From Shewanella acanthi (GTDB taxonomy: Bacteria > Pseudomonadota > Gammaproteobacteria > Enterobacterales > Shewanellaceae): 64,000 bases of DNA. The DNA lies in NCBI RefSeq assembly GCF_019457475.1, contig NZ_CP080413.1, forward strand, positions 3,534,001 to 3,598,000. The letters are read 5' to 3'. This document shows positions 39,054 through 48,654 of the stretch, piece after piece. The position numbers were made by a program, and so were the translations under genes. The notes under the pieces were generated by a model. The model ran no database searches. It worked only from the letters and a program-made list of their open reading frames with translations, and was not told where the DNA came from. Within the stretch, counting starts at the first letter, position 1. Each line of letters begins with the position of its first letter.

Positions 39054-41453
39054 TTACTCCTGCAGCAGATCGCGGCAGATATGGGTCAAGTCAGATTGCA
39101 CCGCCGCGGCCGTTACTTCACGTCCCGCACCTGGGCCACGGATGATCAGCGGATTGCCCTGATAAAAAGCAGAGCGGATCACAAACACGTTATCCCCTGG
39201 GGTTAAATTTGCGTAAGGGTGGCTGACATCAATCCACTGTAAACCCACCTCGGCCTTAAGCTCGCCATTGCTGTTATCTAAGGCCGCCACATAACGTAAC
39301 ACCTTATTTTGCTCGGCAGCGGCGCCGAATTGTTGCAGTAAGTCCTCATCCATTTCTTGAATGCGCGCCAAGAACTGCTCCAGCGGAATATCGGCCAAGT
39401 GCGCTGGCACTAATGAGCGCAGCTCAATATCCTCAAGCTCTAATTCCAGACCGATTTCACGGGCAAGAATGAGTAACTTACGCTGCATATCACGGCCAGA
39501 GAGGTCATCGCGTGGATCAGGTTCGGTAATGCCAAGGCCACGGGCTTCGATAACTAATTCAGAGAATGGCTTACTGGTATCGTATTTCTCGAATAACCAA
39601 CACAGGGTGCCGGAGAAAATCCCGCCCACAGCTTCAACCGTGTCGCCACTGTTACGCAGATCGTTAAGCGCATGTTGGATAGGTAAACCCGCACCGCAGC
39701 TAGCGTTATAGCGCCAGAACAAACGGCGATAGCCTAATTGTTCCTTAAGCTCACGGTAGAATGGCAGCGGACCCGAACCCGCCAACTTGTTGGCACTCAC
39801 CACATGGATACCGCGCTCAAATAGCTCAGGATATTGCAGAGTTAAACTGGCGCTGGCGCTGATATCCAATGCAATCAGCTCATCACAGTTAAGCTGCTCT
39901 AATTGCTCGAATAGGTGCTCGTATTGCCAAGGGGTCGCTTCGGTTTCAAACTCACTCTGCCAGTTATCTAAATCGATGCCCGAGGTTTTGATCAGCGCCT
40001 TGCTCGAACTCACTAATCCTAACAGTTCGACACGCGCCTCTAACTCTTGATTAAGGGATGGCGAAACCGATTTAAACAAATTCACCCAAGCTTCACCAAT
40101 ATTCCCTACGCCCAGCAGCAATACGCCAATGCGTTTGCGAGGACCGGCGCAGCGTCGGTGTACCTTTTGGGTCAGCAGATTAACCTGTGACTGTGGCACT
40201 AAGGTCACCAGACTCAAATCACCGCTGAATAATGGCTTAGCATCGCGGCTTAATAGGCGGGCGAAACTACGGCGGTAGTGCTCGGCATCGGCGCTTACCA
40301 AAGCAACGAGGCCAAGCTCAGTATTAATTTGTTGCTCGCTAATGCCTAAAGCTTTGGCCTCGGCATCCAGCAGAATTTGCACTTGTTTTTGATTCTCGCG
40401 GGTATAGGCAAGCTCAACGCGTTGATGGGCCGATACCCAATGGGCCAGCGGTGTTAACCCCACAGCGCTTAATTGCTCAAGTAGGCTGGCTAGGTTCTCC
40501 GTCGTCTCAAGCTTAAAGCCAAAGACCACCACTTCATTTAGGTTGGTCACAACCGGCGCACTAGCCGATGAGCTGTGCGGCGCAATCAGGGTAAAATCTG
40601 TGTGTGAGGCGTAGCTTGAACGCACCGCCAGACTCACCTCGGTATTAAATAATGGTTGTAAGGTGCGCGAATGCAGCACGGGCGAGCCTAAACGTGCTAA
40701 ACGGTCAGCCTCGGCTAATGACATACTCTTAAGCAGTTTGGCATCGGGGATTTTATTCGGGTCGGCGTTAAATACGCCTTCTACGTCGGTCCAAATGGTC
40801 ACGCGCTCGATATCGGCAAGGCTAGCAATGAGACTCGCGCTAAAGTCAGAACCGTTACGGCCGAGTAGCAGAGTATCACCACGATCGTTGGCGCAAATAA
40901 AACCTGTGATCACTAAACGCTCATTAGGGTGAGCGGCTAATAACGCTTGCACCTTAGCGCGGGATTCTTCGATGCGGATTTGCGGCACAGAGGCTTCATC
41001 GGCTACGAGAATCGAGCAGGCATCCACATGGCTTGCGGCCACGCCCGATTCACGCAGCAGCGCTGCCATGAGACGTGCAGACCAACGCTCACCAAAGCTC
41101 ACGACGTGGTTAACTTGATAATCGTTGCGACTATCTAAGGATAACAGGCTAATTAACTGCGCCTTGTCGGTCGCTAAGCGCTCACGTAACAGGCGTGCCT
41201 GGTCGTTCGATAATAACTGTTCAATCAGCCCCTGTTGGTAGCTAATGAGAACCTGCAATTCTTCCTGCCATAGCTGGTTAGTATCACGCAGTGACAGTAA
41301 TTTATAGAGGAAATTGGTCGTCTTACCCGCAGCCGACACCACCACTAAGTCGTCGCTGTGGCCGTGGGTCAATAGGATATGGGCGACGCGGCGATAACAA
41401 TCGGCATCGGCTAAGCTGGAACCACCAAATTTATGTAAGTGACAACGTACCAT
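39054..41453 (-). CDS. metL: bifunctional aspartokinase II / homoserine dehydrogenase II
   Basis: This 799-residue fusion catalyses the first and third steps from aspartate to homoserine. The kinase half starts with HKFGGSSLADADCYRRVA and contains VSFGERWSARLMAALLRE and GRNGSDFSASLIA. The dehydrogenase half begins near residue 455 with the Rossmann motif GVLLLGVGNIGEAWVNLF and includes VSANKLAGSGPL and the catalytic GLGITEPDPRDDLSG. It lies 14 bases beyond the metB stop, as in the E. coli metBL operon. ATG at 41453 has GAGG upstream; an ATG at 41474 overlaps the metB stop but has no site of its own. Confidence 0.95.
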   Translation of the reverse strand: MVRCHLHKFGGSSLADADCYRRVAHILLTHGHSDDLVVVSAAGKTTNFLYKLLSLRDTNQLWQEELQVLISYQQGLIEQLLSNDQARLLRERLATDKAQLISLLSLDSRNDYQVNHVVSFGERWSARLMAALLRESGVAASHVDACSILVADEASVPQIRIEESRAKVQALLAAHPNERLVITGFICANDRGDTLLLGRNGSDFSASLIASLADIERVTIWTDVEGVFNADPNKIPDAKLLKSMSLAEADRLARLGSPVLHSRTLQPLFNTEVSLAVRSSYASHTDFTLIAPHSSSASAPVVTNLNEVVVFGFKLETTENLASLLEQLSAVGLTPLAHWVSAHQRVELAYTRENQKQVQILLDAEAKALGISEQQINTELGLVALVSADAEHYRRSFARLLSRDAKPLFSGDLSLVTLVPQSQVNLLTQKVHRRCAGPRKRIGVLLLGVGNIGEAWVNLFKSVSPSLNQELEARVELLGLVSSSKALIKTSGIDLDNWQSEFETEATPWQYEHLFEQLEQLNCDELIALDISASASLTLQYPELFERGIHVVSANKLAGSGPLPFYRELKEQLGYRRLFWRYNASCGAGLPIQHALNDLRNSGDTVEAVGGIFSGTLCWLFEKYDTSKPFSELVIEARGLGITEPDPRDDLSGRDMQRKLLILAREIGLELELEDIELRSLVPAHLADIPLEQFLARIQEMDEDLLQQFGAAAEQNKVLRYVAALDNSNGELKAEVGLQWIDVSHPYANLTPGDNVFVIRSAFYQGNPLIIRGPGAGREVTAAAVQSDLTHICRDLLQE

Positions 41454-41467
41454 CTTGTAATCCTCTA

Positions 41468-42628
41468 CTAACATGCCGCTACGGCGGCCAATCCTGCTTG
41501 AATATCTGCAACTAGGTCGTCGGCATCTTCAATCCCAACCGACAGACGCAATAAGGTGTCTTTGATGCCTGCCTCAAAACGCGCCTGTGGTTCCATCGCT
41601 CTATGGGTCATAGTTGCAGGCACCGCCACCAAGCTTTCAACGCCCCCTAAACTCTCTGCCACGCAAAACAAACTTAAGGCATCTAAGAAGGCAACCACTT
41701 CGGCTTCACCGCCCTTTAACTCGAAACTCAGCATAGCGCCAAAGCCCTTCTGCTGCTTAGCGGCAATGGCATGACCTGGATGGTCGGCAAGGCCGGGGTA
41801 GTATACTTTGCTCACTACTGGACTGTTGCTTAACACCTCAACGATTCGCTGGGCGTTAGCTTGATGTTCACGGATACGCACAGCCAAAGTGCGAAGGCCG
41901 CGCAGGGTTTGATAACTATCGAATGCCGAGCCTGTTAAACCTAGGGTATTTGACCACCAGTGCAGGGTCTCGCCAATCTGGGGATCCTTTGCAATCACAG
42001 CGCCGCCAACCACATCGCTGTGACCATTAATGTATTTCGTGGTCGAGTGAATAACGATATCGGCACCGAGCAATAGCGGTTGCTGCAAAATCGGCGACAG
42101 GAATGTGTTATCGACCACCACTAATGCGCCAATGGCATGGCTCGCCTTAGCGATGGCTTCAATATCGACCACCCGCAGCAGTGGGTTCGATGGGGTTTCA
42201 ATCCACACCATCTTAGGTTGCGCCGCAATGGCTTGCTCTAGCGCTTTGCTGTCGGTTTGATCAACCACCAGTAATTTGAACTGACCTTTCTTGGCAAGGT
42301 TAGTAAATAAACGGTAGGAACCGCCGTAACAATCGTGGGGCACAACTAATAAATCGTTCGGGCCTAATAAGCTCGTCACTAAGGTAATCGCCGCCATGCC
42401 AGTGCAAGTCACCACACCGGTGGCGCCCTTCTCTAACTTAGCTAAGGCTTCCCCTAAAATATTACGCGTTGGGTTACCCGAACGGCTGTAATCGAATTCG
42501 CGGGGATTTTTATGACCGTCGAAGGAGTAATTAGTCGACAGATAGATTGGCGGAACAACGGCACCATATTGCGTATCGCTTTCGATACCCTGACGCACGG
42601 CCACTGTGGCTAATTGACGCTCGGTCAT
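41468..42628 (-). CDS. metB: cystathionine gamma-synthase
   Basis: This 386-residue PLP enzyme joins O-succinylhomoserine and cysteine to cystathionine. The Cys/Met-metabolism signature DIVIHSTTKYINGHSDVVGG (about 192-211) holds the PLP lysine. YSRSGNPTRN and ETPSNPLLRVVDI are also typical. It is the first gene of metBL and divergent from metJ. A well-formed promoter sits between two MetJ-box clusters. A ribosome site AGGAGTTCCCT lies before the ATG. Confidence 0.96.
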   Translation of the reverse strand: MTERQLATVAVRQGIESDTQYGAVVPPIYLSTNYSFDGHKNPREFDYSRSGNPTRNILGEALAKLEKGATGVVTCTGMAAITLVTSLLGPNDLLVVPHDCYGGSYRLFTNLAKKGQFKLLVVDQTDSKALEQAIAAQPKMVWIETPSNPLLRVVDIEAIAKASHAIGALVVVDNTFLSPILQQPLLLGADIVIHSTTKYINGHSDVVGGAVIAKDPQIGETLHWWSNTLGLTGSAFDSYQTLRGLRTLAVRIREHQANAQRIVEVLSNSPVVSKVYYPGLADHPGHAIAAKQQKGFGAMLSFELKGGEAEVVAFLDALSLFCVAESLGGVESLVAVPATMTHRAMEPQARFEAGIKDTLLRLSVGIEDADDLVADIQAGLAAVAAC

Positions 42629-42649
42629 AGGGAACTCCTAAGTTCAAAG

Positions 42650-42673
42650 AGATGTCTGGACGTCTAAATGTAC
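42650..42673. promoter_or_regulatory. MetJ boxes, cluster near the metB start
   Basis: Three tandem 8-mers, AGATGTCT, GGACGTCT and AAATGTAC, overlapping the metB -10. Confidence 0.82.
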
Positions 42674-42695
42674 CTAAGGCCAACCCCAGCGTCAA
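42667..42695 (-). promoter_or_regulatory. metBL promoter
   Basis: On the minus strand, TTGACG (42695-42690) and TACATT (42672-42667) are 17 bases apart, flanked on both sides by MetJ boxes. Confidence 0.72.
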
Positions 42696-42727
42696 TAGGC
42701 GTTAAGACGTTTAGACGTCTAAACATA
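42696..42727. promoter_or_regulatory. MetJ boxes, cluster upstream of the metB -35
   Basis: Four tandem 8-mers, TAGGCGTT, AAGACGTT, TAGACGTC and TAAACATA. They lie between the metB and metJ promoters and may serve both. Confidence 0.82.
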
Positions 42728-42768
42728 AAGAAATCTGATTGCAATCATCCAGAAATAGTAGCAATAAT

Positions 42769-42796
42769 TTGACTGTTAACTGTAAGGGGTTAAAAT
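42769..42796 (+). promoter_or_regulatory. metJ promoter
   Basis: TTGACT and TAAAAT are separated by 16 bases, 34 bases upstream of the metJ start. Confidence 0.62.
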
Positions 42797-42830
42797 CTGC
42801 CCCGAATTTAGCGTTATAACAGGTGAGTCA

Positions 42831-43145
42831 ATGACTGAATGGAATGGGGAATACATCAGCCCCTATGCTGAACACGGCAAGAAGAATGAACAAGTAAAAA
42901 AAATTACTGTGTCTATTCCGCTTAAGGTACTGAAAGTACTAACGGATGAGCGTACCCGTCGTCAGGTGAACAATTTACGCCACGCGACGAACAGCGAGCT
43001 ACTGTGTGAAGCGTTTTTACATGCCTACACTGGTCAGCCTCTGCCTAATGACGCCGATCTATCTAAGGACAGCCCCGATAGCATTCCTGCCGAAGCCAAG
43101 CGCTTAATGGATGAGATGGGTATTGAATGGGAAGACATGGAATAA
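42831..43145 (+). CDS. metJ: methionine repressor MetJ
   Basis: This 104-residue ribbon-helix-helix repressor uses S-adenosylmethionine as co-repressor. The DNA-binding strand [20 protein letters not shown] (about 23-42) and the [20 protein letters not shown] helix match E. coli MetJ closely. The C-terminus ends in an acidic MGIEWEDME. It is divergent from metBL, and MetJ boxes stand in the shared region, so autoregulation is likely. A composite terminator follows. Confidence 0.97.
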   Translation: MTEWNGEYISPYAEHGKKNEQVKKITVSIPLKVLKVLTDERTRRQVNNLRHATNSELLCEAFLHAYTGQPLPNDADLSKDSPDSIPAEAKRLMDEMGIEWEDME

Positions 43146-43229
43146 CGGCGTGTAGCCTTAATCCTGCTGTTTTCACATTTATCCAACGGATTAGCTCAAC
43201 GCTACGCGTCTGGATTGGTTGGATATCAT

Positions 43230-43279
43230 AGGGATCGTTTGCCAGTGTTGAAACTGGCTGAAGTAACGGTCCCTTTTTC
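43230..43279 (+). terminator. metJ terminator, two-part stem
   Basis: Outer arms AGGGATCGTT (43230-43239) and AACGGTCCCT (43265-43274), with an inner stem GCCAGT (43241-43246) and ACTGGC (43253-43258), then a T-run. It lies just before the TauE-like gene. Confidence 0.72.
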
Positions 43280-43295
43280 TTGACTTGGATCCCTA

Positions 43296-44033
43296 ATGTT
43301 TGCCGTGATTGATCCCCAGACGCTTGTACTTGCTTCTGTTATCGTCTTTTTTGGCGCCCTGACCCAAAGCCTAATCGGGTTTGGCCTCGCCGTGGTCGCA
43401 AGTCCACTGCTGTATATTGTCGACCCCGAACTGGTTCCAGCGCCTGTGATTGCCATGGGGTTTTCAATCGCGCTACTCACCCTGCTGCGTGAGCGTGGTC
43501 ATCTAGAATTCAACGGTTTGCAATATGCACTGCTTGGCCGTGTGCCCGGCGGCTTAATTGGCGCCAGCCTGCTGTTGTTTGCACCGCAGCCGATTCTTGG
43601 CCTTGCCATCGCCCTGATTGTGGCCATTGCCGTGGTATTTAGCCTGTATAAATTTACTCTTCCAGTGAATAAGGCGACGCTCTTCGGTGCTGGTGTGGTC
43701 TCGGGGATTTTCGGTAATATTGCCGCCATTGGTGGACCGCCGATGGCGATTCTCTTAGCGGGTAAAGATGCCTCTAAATTTCGTGCGGCGTTGTCGGCCT
43801 TCTTTATTTTCAGCTCGGCTATCGCGCTGGCGATTCTGGGGGTAACGGGGTTACTGGAACTTAAACACCTTTGGCTATCGCTCATGCTGCTGCCTTCAGT
43901 GTTATTTGGTTATGTGGTCGCGGGTAAACTGGTTAACCGCGTCGATAAGCAAAAGACCAAGATAGGAACGCTGATCCTTTGCTCCATCAGCGCCATAGTA
44001 TTAACGGTTAAGTCAATTTTCGCACTGATTTAG
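43296..44033 (+). CDS. TauE/SafE-family anion permease
   Basis: This 245-residue membrane protein has about eight hydrophobic segments in two repeats. The family signatures are FFGALTQSLIGFGLAVVASP (about 18-37) and SGIFGNIAAIGGPPMAILLA (about 143-162). Family members move sulfite, sulfoacetate or related organic anions. A link to sulfur metabolism beside metJ is tempting, but no MetJ box stands in front of it and the metJ terminator separates them. Confidence 0.87.
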   Translation: MFAVIDPQTLVLASVIVFFGALTQSLIGFGLAVVASPLLYIVDPELVPAPVIAMGFSIALLTLLRERGHLEFNGLQYALLGRVPGGLIGASLLLFAPQPILGLAIALIVAIAVVFSLYKFTLPVNKATLFGAGVVSGIFGNIAAIGGPPMAILLAGKDASKFRAALSAFFIFSSAIALAILGVTGLLELKHLWLSLMLLPSVLFGYVVAGKLVNRVDKQKTKIGTLILCSISAIVLTVKSIFALI

Positions 44034-44060
44034 GGTCTAGAATCAGACCCGCACTCAAGC

Positions 44061-44693
44061 TTAAACCAATTCTATATCGAGACCATTCAGTAAGCGGATG
44101 GCTTCTTCACGGCTAAACTTAGCGCCTTTGATTTTATTGCTGAAAATATCGATATCGTAGTCGGTCGCGTCGGTAAAATCCGCATCAATTAACTCAGTGC
44201 GGCCAAACAGGCTGTGGCCAAAATCGGTGCCACTGAAATCGGCGCGGTGAAAGCGGCCGTCGCGAAAATCCACATCTTGGGCGCGGCAGCTTTGCATCAC
44301 CATTTCATCGAGTTTAAGCCCCATAAAGGAACTGTCGCTCACAATACTCGCCCTGAAAATCAGCGGCGAAGCAAAGGTTAATGGTGGCCAACTGGCGCGA
44401 GTCCAATCTATGCCCACCAGCTTACATTCATCAAATTCCACCCCGCTGAACTGACTTAAGGACAGCTCGAGCAGGCTCAGGTTGCAACCGATAAAACGAC
44501 AATCGCTGAACTTACATTTACGCCACTGCGCCGCGCTGAAGTTACAGTCGTGAAATTCGCACTCTTCGAACTCCAATCCATGCCACTGCATATCGGTTTC
44601 GTTAAGGTTGCTAAATTGCTGGGCATAAAAATGGCTGCCCTGTTTGGCGGCCATTTGCATGATGGACGGCTGCATGGTTGACGATTGTTGCAC
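44061..44693 (-). CDS. pentapeptide-repeat protein, Qnr/McbG-like
   Basis: This is about 210 residues. Most of it is a right-handed beta-helix of A(D/N)LXX-type pentapeptides, such as CEFHDCNFSAAQWRKCKFSD and CRFIGCNLSLLELSLSQFSG, with a second set from DVDFRDGRFHRADFSGTDFG. The break between the two blocks (WPPLTFASPLIFRASI) and the length are like Qnr and McbG, which mimic DNA and protect gyrase. The GTG at 44693 is the supported start, with AAGGAG six bases upstream; the frame continues to 44729 without such a site. Whether it protects gyrase is inference. Confidence 0.78.
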   Translation of the reverse strand: MQQSSTMQPSIMQMAAKQGSHFYAQQFSNLNETDMQWHGLEFEECEFHDCNFSAAQWRKCKFSDCRFIGCNLSLLELSLSQFSGVEFDECKLVGIDWTRASWPPLTFASPLIFRASIVSDSSFMGLKLDEMVMQSCRAQDVDFRDGRFHRADFSGTDFGHSLFGRTELIDADFTDATDYDIDIFSNKIKGAKFSREEAIRLLNGLDIELV

Positions 44694-45053
44694 CCATAAC
44701 TCCTTATTTGAGAACCCTTGAAGCCCCATTTGACTGAGCTAATCTCAATGCCTGCTATCGAAGGCATCAGTGTTAATACCCAAAGGGTAACATTGCCTAT
44801 ATTTGCCTGAACAGTACCCTCCCTCTTTGCCGGGATTTTATCCCGCAATCTTAGCTAAGCTCCACAGAGTGCAAATAAGCATACAAATAGCCGTGGTAAA
44901 TTTTGTCAATCTAGGTAGAATGTCGCTACTTTTTCGCGGCAGGCTAGAACAAGGTTCTCTCGGAATAATGGTTAGTATTTTCGAGCAATATGGTACGGGA
45001 CACTCCCGTTTTATTAGACCACTTCTATTGTGGTGCCTACCTTGTTCTGCGTT

Positions 45054-45233
45054 TTATTCCCAAGCTTCATCCCCCCGTTCTTTGCTCCACTTTTTGCTAT
45101 CAGGCTCGCCCGAGAAAACCGCTTTTGCTCCACCCGCTTTCGATAAAACATCATTCACCAATACCTTTTTATCAATATCATCCAAGCTATTGGCAAATAA
45201 TAAAAAAGTGGCAATAACGCAAACATTCAACAT
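45054..45233 (-). CDS. possible small secreted or membrane protein
   Basis: This is a 59-codon frame. A hydrophobic N-terminus (MLNVCVIATFLLFANSLDDI) is followed by a charged segment ending SKKWSKERGDEAWE. AAGG lies eight bases before the ATG. It reads on the minus strand in the gap upstream of purC, where no other gene fits. I do not recognise a family, and expression is unproven. Confidence 0.42.
   Translation of the reverse strand: MLNVCVIATFLLFANSLDDIDKKVLVNDVLSKAGGAKAVFSGEPDSKKWSKERGDEAWE
45217..45232. promoter_or_regulatory. possible PurR half-site upstream of purC
   Basis: ACGCAAACATTCAACA has a perfect left half (ACGCAAAC) of the PurR consensus, but the right half is poor. It lies about 80 bases before the purC start. 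Confidence 0.28.
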
Positions 45234-45307
45234 AAGAATGGCCTTATCGCACACTTGTACTTATAACAACCTTATCCCTACACATTTAATCCAAAGGAAT
45301 ACTCGTC

Positions 45308-46411
45308 ATGAGTCTTGCTGATTCCGTATTAGCCGTAAACAACGACTTACCCATCCGCACTAACAGCCCTGTTCACAGCGGTAAAGTGCGTAGCGTTTAC
45401 TGGCTAACCGATGCCGACAGCCGCCGCTTAATCCAAACTAAGGGCTACAACGTGCCAGAAGATACGCCGCTTGCGATCATGGTGATCAGCGATCGTATTT
45501 CAGCCTTCGATTGTATCTTCCACGGTGAAGGCGGACTCAAGGGCATTCCAGGCAAAGGCGCGGCACTCAATGCCATTTCTAATCATTGGTTTAAGCTATT
45601 TGCCGAAAACGGTTTAGCCGACAGCCACATTTTAGATATCCCGCATCCCTTCGTTTGGATCGTGCAAAAAGCCCGTCCAATCAAGGTTGAAGCCATTTGC
45701 CGCCAATACATTACAGGTTCTATGTGGCGCGCCTACTCTAAGGGCGAGCGTGTATTCTGCGGTATCACCCTGCCAGAGGGGTTAGAGAAAGATCAAAAGC
45801 TGCCTGAGCTGCTAATCACCCCATCGACCAAGGGTATCTTAACCGGTATACCCGGCGTGCCTGAGCAGGACGATGTGAACATCAGCCGAGCCGATATCGA
45901 AGCCAACTACCAAGCCTTTGGCTTTGAAAAGCTTGAAGATATCGATCTCTACGAGAAGCTGTTAAAAGACGGCTTTAAGGTGATTTCAAAGGCGCTTAGC
46001 GACCTTGACCAAGTGTTCGTTGATACCAAGTTCGAGTTCGGTTATGTGACCGATAAGAACGGCAACTCTAAGCTTATCTACATGGATGAAGTCGGCACCC
46101 CAGATTCATCACGTATTTGGGATGGCGCTGCCTACCGCGACGGTAAAATCCTTGAAAACTCTAAGGAAGGTTTCCGTCAGTTCCTGCTTAATCACTTCCA
46201 TGACGCCGACATTCTGCTGAACAAAGACAGAATGCCTGAGCGCGAAGCCCTAGCCCGTGACAATGACCTGCCATTAGAAGCCATGATGGATGTGTCACGC
46301 ACTTACACTGGCATCGCCGAGAAGGTGACTGGCGCGGCAATTCCGCTACCAGCGAATCCTAAGGCAGATATTATTAAGATCCTACGCGATGAGTATGATC
46401 TGATTCTCTAA
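45308..46411 (+). CDS. purC: phosphoribosylaminoimidazole-succinocarboxamide synthase
   Basis: This 367-residue ATP-dependent ligase forms SAICAR in purine synthesis. SAICAR-synthetase signatures are [11 protein letters not shown] near residue 23, [33 protein letters not shown], and [16 protein letters not shown]. It belongs to the longer PurC subfamily (about 360 residues) rather than the 237-residue E. coli form. AGGA sits before the ATG. A strong terminator follows the gene. Confidence 0.95.
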   Translation: MSLADSVLAVNNDLPIRTNSPVHSGKVRSVYWLTDADSRRLIQTKGYNVPEDTPLAIMVISDRISAFDCIFHGEGGLKGIPGKGAALNAISNHWFKLFAENGLADSHILDIPHPFVWIVQKARPIKVEAICRQYITGSMWRAYSKGERVFCGITLPEGLEKDQKLPELLITPSTKGILTGIPGVPEQDDVNISRADIEANYQAFGFEKLEDIDLYEKLLKDGFKVISKALSDLDQVFVDTKFEFGYVTDKNGNSKLIYMDEVGTPDSSRIWDGAAYRDGKILENSKEGFRQFLLNHFHDADILLNKDRMPEREALARDNDLPLEAMMDVSRTYTGIAEKVTGAAIPLPANPKADIIKILRDEYDLIL

Positions 46412-46471
46412 CCAAGAGTTAGAATCAGGTTTGGATGGGCTGGGGAGTTTCCCCTTAACCCCAGAAGGTAG

Positions 46472-46497
46472 AAAAGGCGCTTAGGCGCCTTTTTTGT
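46472..46497 (+). terminator. purC terminator
   Basis: Stem AAAAGGCGC (46472-46480) with GCGCCTTTT (46485-46493), then a T-run. Confidence 0.87.
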
Positions 46498-46596
46498 TTG
46501 CACAAAATTGTATTCATATTAGTCATACAAGAATACTTTGCATTAGAGCTGAGCAAGCAAAGCAATAAATAATCCAAACTTCGTTTGCTGTTTTTA

Positions 46597-46837
46597 AAAT
46601 CAAAGTCAAAGTCGTGGGGCTTCACCCCACACCCGACCAAGGAGGACTGCTCGTCCTATCCTCCTTGGATGCTCCAAGACGCCCCTACGGAGTTGAAAGC
46701 CCCTTGGGTATTAGGCGCCCTTATGCTATCGCGTCAGACGCTCGTCCCTGATTCGACTGACGCTGTCTCGGCATCCATGCCTCGACCACGCAACGGACAC
46801 CAATCCCCTGCGGCAACTCCGAGGGTGGGTGTATTCC
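46597..46837 (+). repeat. dispersed hairpin-rich repeat, copy B
   Basis: The shortest full copy. Parts in order are AATCAAAGTC, GTGGGG/CCCCAC hairpin (46614-46630), a 10-base stem CCAAGGAGGA (46637-46646) with TCCTCCTTGG (46659-46668), outer arms GGAGTTG (46689-46695) and CAACTCC (46814-46820), a GCGTCAG...CTGACGC inner stem, and GGCAT-CC-ATGCC (46770-46781). It lies in the same orientation as copy A and points its CTCCGAGG end at the 47145 gene. Confidence 0.88.
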
Positions 46838-47144
46838 TTTCCTACAATGTTGTTTGAAAGTTTAAATGCTATCAAGTCTATTAATGCAATCCAGATAACC
46901 AATGACAAAGCAAAGGCAATGCTCAAAAAGCAAACTCCAAAACTAGCAACATTATTCAGAACAATAAATTAGAGTAAAACCGTACTAAATACTGCTACCA
47001 AAAAATCTCAATTTCTCACAACATGATTTACAAATTTTACTTCTTATATATCAGGCACTTAGAGTCAAAAGTAGCTGGTGTTACTGCAAAGAATATTAAG
47101 CCTAATTTCTATAACTGACATGATATGCTGTGTAAGGAAAATAA
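46838..47144. other. AT-rich gene-free stretch between copy B and the coiled-coil gene
   Basis: No convincing reading frame. Base composition is clearly more AT-rich than the core genes and continues into the next gene, which suggests the two were acquired together. It must hold that gene's promoter. Confidence 0.45.
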
Positions 47145-48227
47145 ATGAAAGTTCAAAATAGTGGAAATGTTGAAGGTGTGAAGATAGCTCTTGCTCTATT
47201 TTTGGGCTTAGTAATCGGGATGCTTACTTTGTATTTGTTAGGTGAAAGTAGTGATTATTCGAATTTAATTGCAGCTACGATAGGTGCTACAGTCGCGTTG
47301 ATTGTTCCATTTTGGCAGACTTACGTAATACAAATATCTAAACTAGCATTGGAAGTTAATGGAATCAGCAGAAAAGTGTCTGATAAAGCAAAAGTATCAC
47401 TGGATGAACATTCGGAACTTTCATATTTAAGAAAGATGAAAGAAGACGATAAGCCAAGATTTATGATAATCGATGGTGAGCCTAAAAGATCTTTGAAAGA
47501 ACGCTCAGTTACTCTTGATGAACTTGAAGAACTTCTTCAAAGAGCGAAACAAGATTTAAAAGATTTCCCAGAAAAAATTGCCGATAGAAAAACCGAATTA
47601 GAGAAGATCAATTCATTTAATACAACTAGCTTTACTAGACATGAGTGCAACAAACTTAATAGAACTCTTCATCCCGAGATAGACTTCAACCAAGCAAATG
47701 TGGAGGAAACTTTAGAGCAATTTAAGCAGCACTTTGAAGAAAGGTTGGCAAATGTCAAAGAGAAGTATGATGAGCTTCAATCCTCTCTCCCCGAAATAGA
47801 GAGAAAAGTCTATCAAATAAAAAGTGATTTGATTTCAAACAACTCTTATTTTGAAATATCAGCAACTCTTATTAATTCAGGTAGACTTAACACTTCGATT
47901 AAAAAGCCAGCGCTCTTTAGGGTGTATACCGGTAAAGAAAATTACATTGACTTAAAGTTAACCTTGAATGATTTCGAAATAAAATCTGAAATTTCACCAA
48001 ATTCTACAGTAGTAGGGACTCTCTCATCTGCTGATATTTCTCAACTACCAGAGGAAGATAGAAAACTAATAAATACTTACTGGGGGCAAAGTGTACAATG
48101 CAAACTTTTTGTCGAAGACGTGCAAGGAACGGCAACTGCATCAAATGCTATAGCCTTTTCAGAGGGACTCTACCAAAAAATAATATTCGATAGACTAGCT
48201 GTTGTCGCCACCAACCAAAATATGTAA
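47145..48227 (+). CDS. membrane-anchored coiled-coil protein of unknown function
   Basis: This 360-residue protein matches no family I recognise. Two N-terminal membrane segments (VKIALALFLGLVIGMLTLYL and LIAATIGATVALIVPFWQTY) are followed by a long charged coiled-coil region (about residues 115-230, including LDELEELLQRAKQDLKDFPE and LEQFKQHFEERLANVKEKYD). A beta-rich C-terminal domain begins near residue 240 (YFEISATLINSGRLNTSIKK). The likely topology is two helices in the inner membrane with the rest in the cytosol. Codon use is AT-rich, unlike purC. It is alone between inverted copies B and C of the dispersed repeat. Confidence 0.72.
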   Translation: MKVQNSGNVEGVKIALALFLGLVIGMLTLYLLGESSDYSNLIAATIGATVALIVPFWQTYVIQISKLALEVNGISRKVSDKAKVSLDEHSELSYLRKMKEDDKPRFMIIDGEPKRSLKERSVTLDELEELLQRAKQDLKDFPEKIADRKTELEKINSFNTTSFTRHECNKLNRTLHPEIDFNQANVEETLEQFKQHFEERLANVKEKYDELQSSLPEIERKVYQIKSDLISNNSYFEISATLINSGRLNTSIKKPALFRVYTGKENYIDLKLTLNDFEIKSEISPNSTVVGTLSSADISQLPEEDRKLINTYWGQSVQCKLFVEDVQGTATASNAIAFSEGLYQKIIFDRLAVVATNQNM

Positions 48228-48318
48228 AAACTGCCTCTGTCATTATTGTACTTGGAATAAGTTTGCTTTAAAGAAGACTGCAACCCTTACCTAGCCCTCA
48301 ATTTAGATGGATATAGTC

Positions 48319-48567
48319 GGAGTACACCCACCCTCGGAGTTGCCGCGGGGCGAATTGGCAAATTGCGTGAGTCTCGCCATGGATGGCGAGCTAGCTTTCG
48401 CAGGTGCAGGGACGCATCCTTCGGAAGCGATAGCAAATTTGACTATGAGCACAAGGGGCTTTCAACTCCGAAGGGGCGTCATGGAGAATCCAAGGAGGAT
48501 AGGACGAGCAGTCCTCCTTGGTCGGGTGTGGGGTGAAGCCCCACGACCTTGATTTTGACTTTGATTT
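48319..48567 (-). repeat. dispersed hairpin-rich repeat, copy C (inverted relative to B)
   Basis: Reverse-complement counterpart of copy B, ending in CTTTGATT. It has arms GGAGTTG (48336-48342) and CAACTCC (48463-48469), the stem CCAAGGAGGA (48490-48499) with TCCTCCTTGG (48512-48521), and a hairpin CTCGCCAT-GG-ATGGCGAG (48373-48390). The last replaces the GGCAT-CC-ATGCC of copy B with a different stem but the same cap. Its CTCCGAGG end faces the 47145 gene. Confidence 0.88.
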
Positions 48568-48654
48568 GGTTTGGCTTTCGAACTAAACAGATTAAAACTT
48601 CAAACTTTCAGAATTCGCAATCTAAGAAAAAGTTGCTCCACCTTCAACAGAAGG

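Noticed and set aside
44803-45321. 172-codon plus-strand frame upstream of purC
   Set aside because: It runs into the purC start in another frame, has no family features and odd composition. A short minus-strand frame with a ribosome site fits the gap better.
48307-48552. 81-codon frame inside repeat copy C
   Set aside because: It is wholly within the structured repeat. The equivalent frame is not kept in copy D, so it is not a gene.
46590-48575. Target-site duplication flanking the B-C unit
   Set aside because: The bases outside the two repeat ends do not match each other, so no transposition footprint can be claimed.
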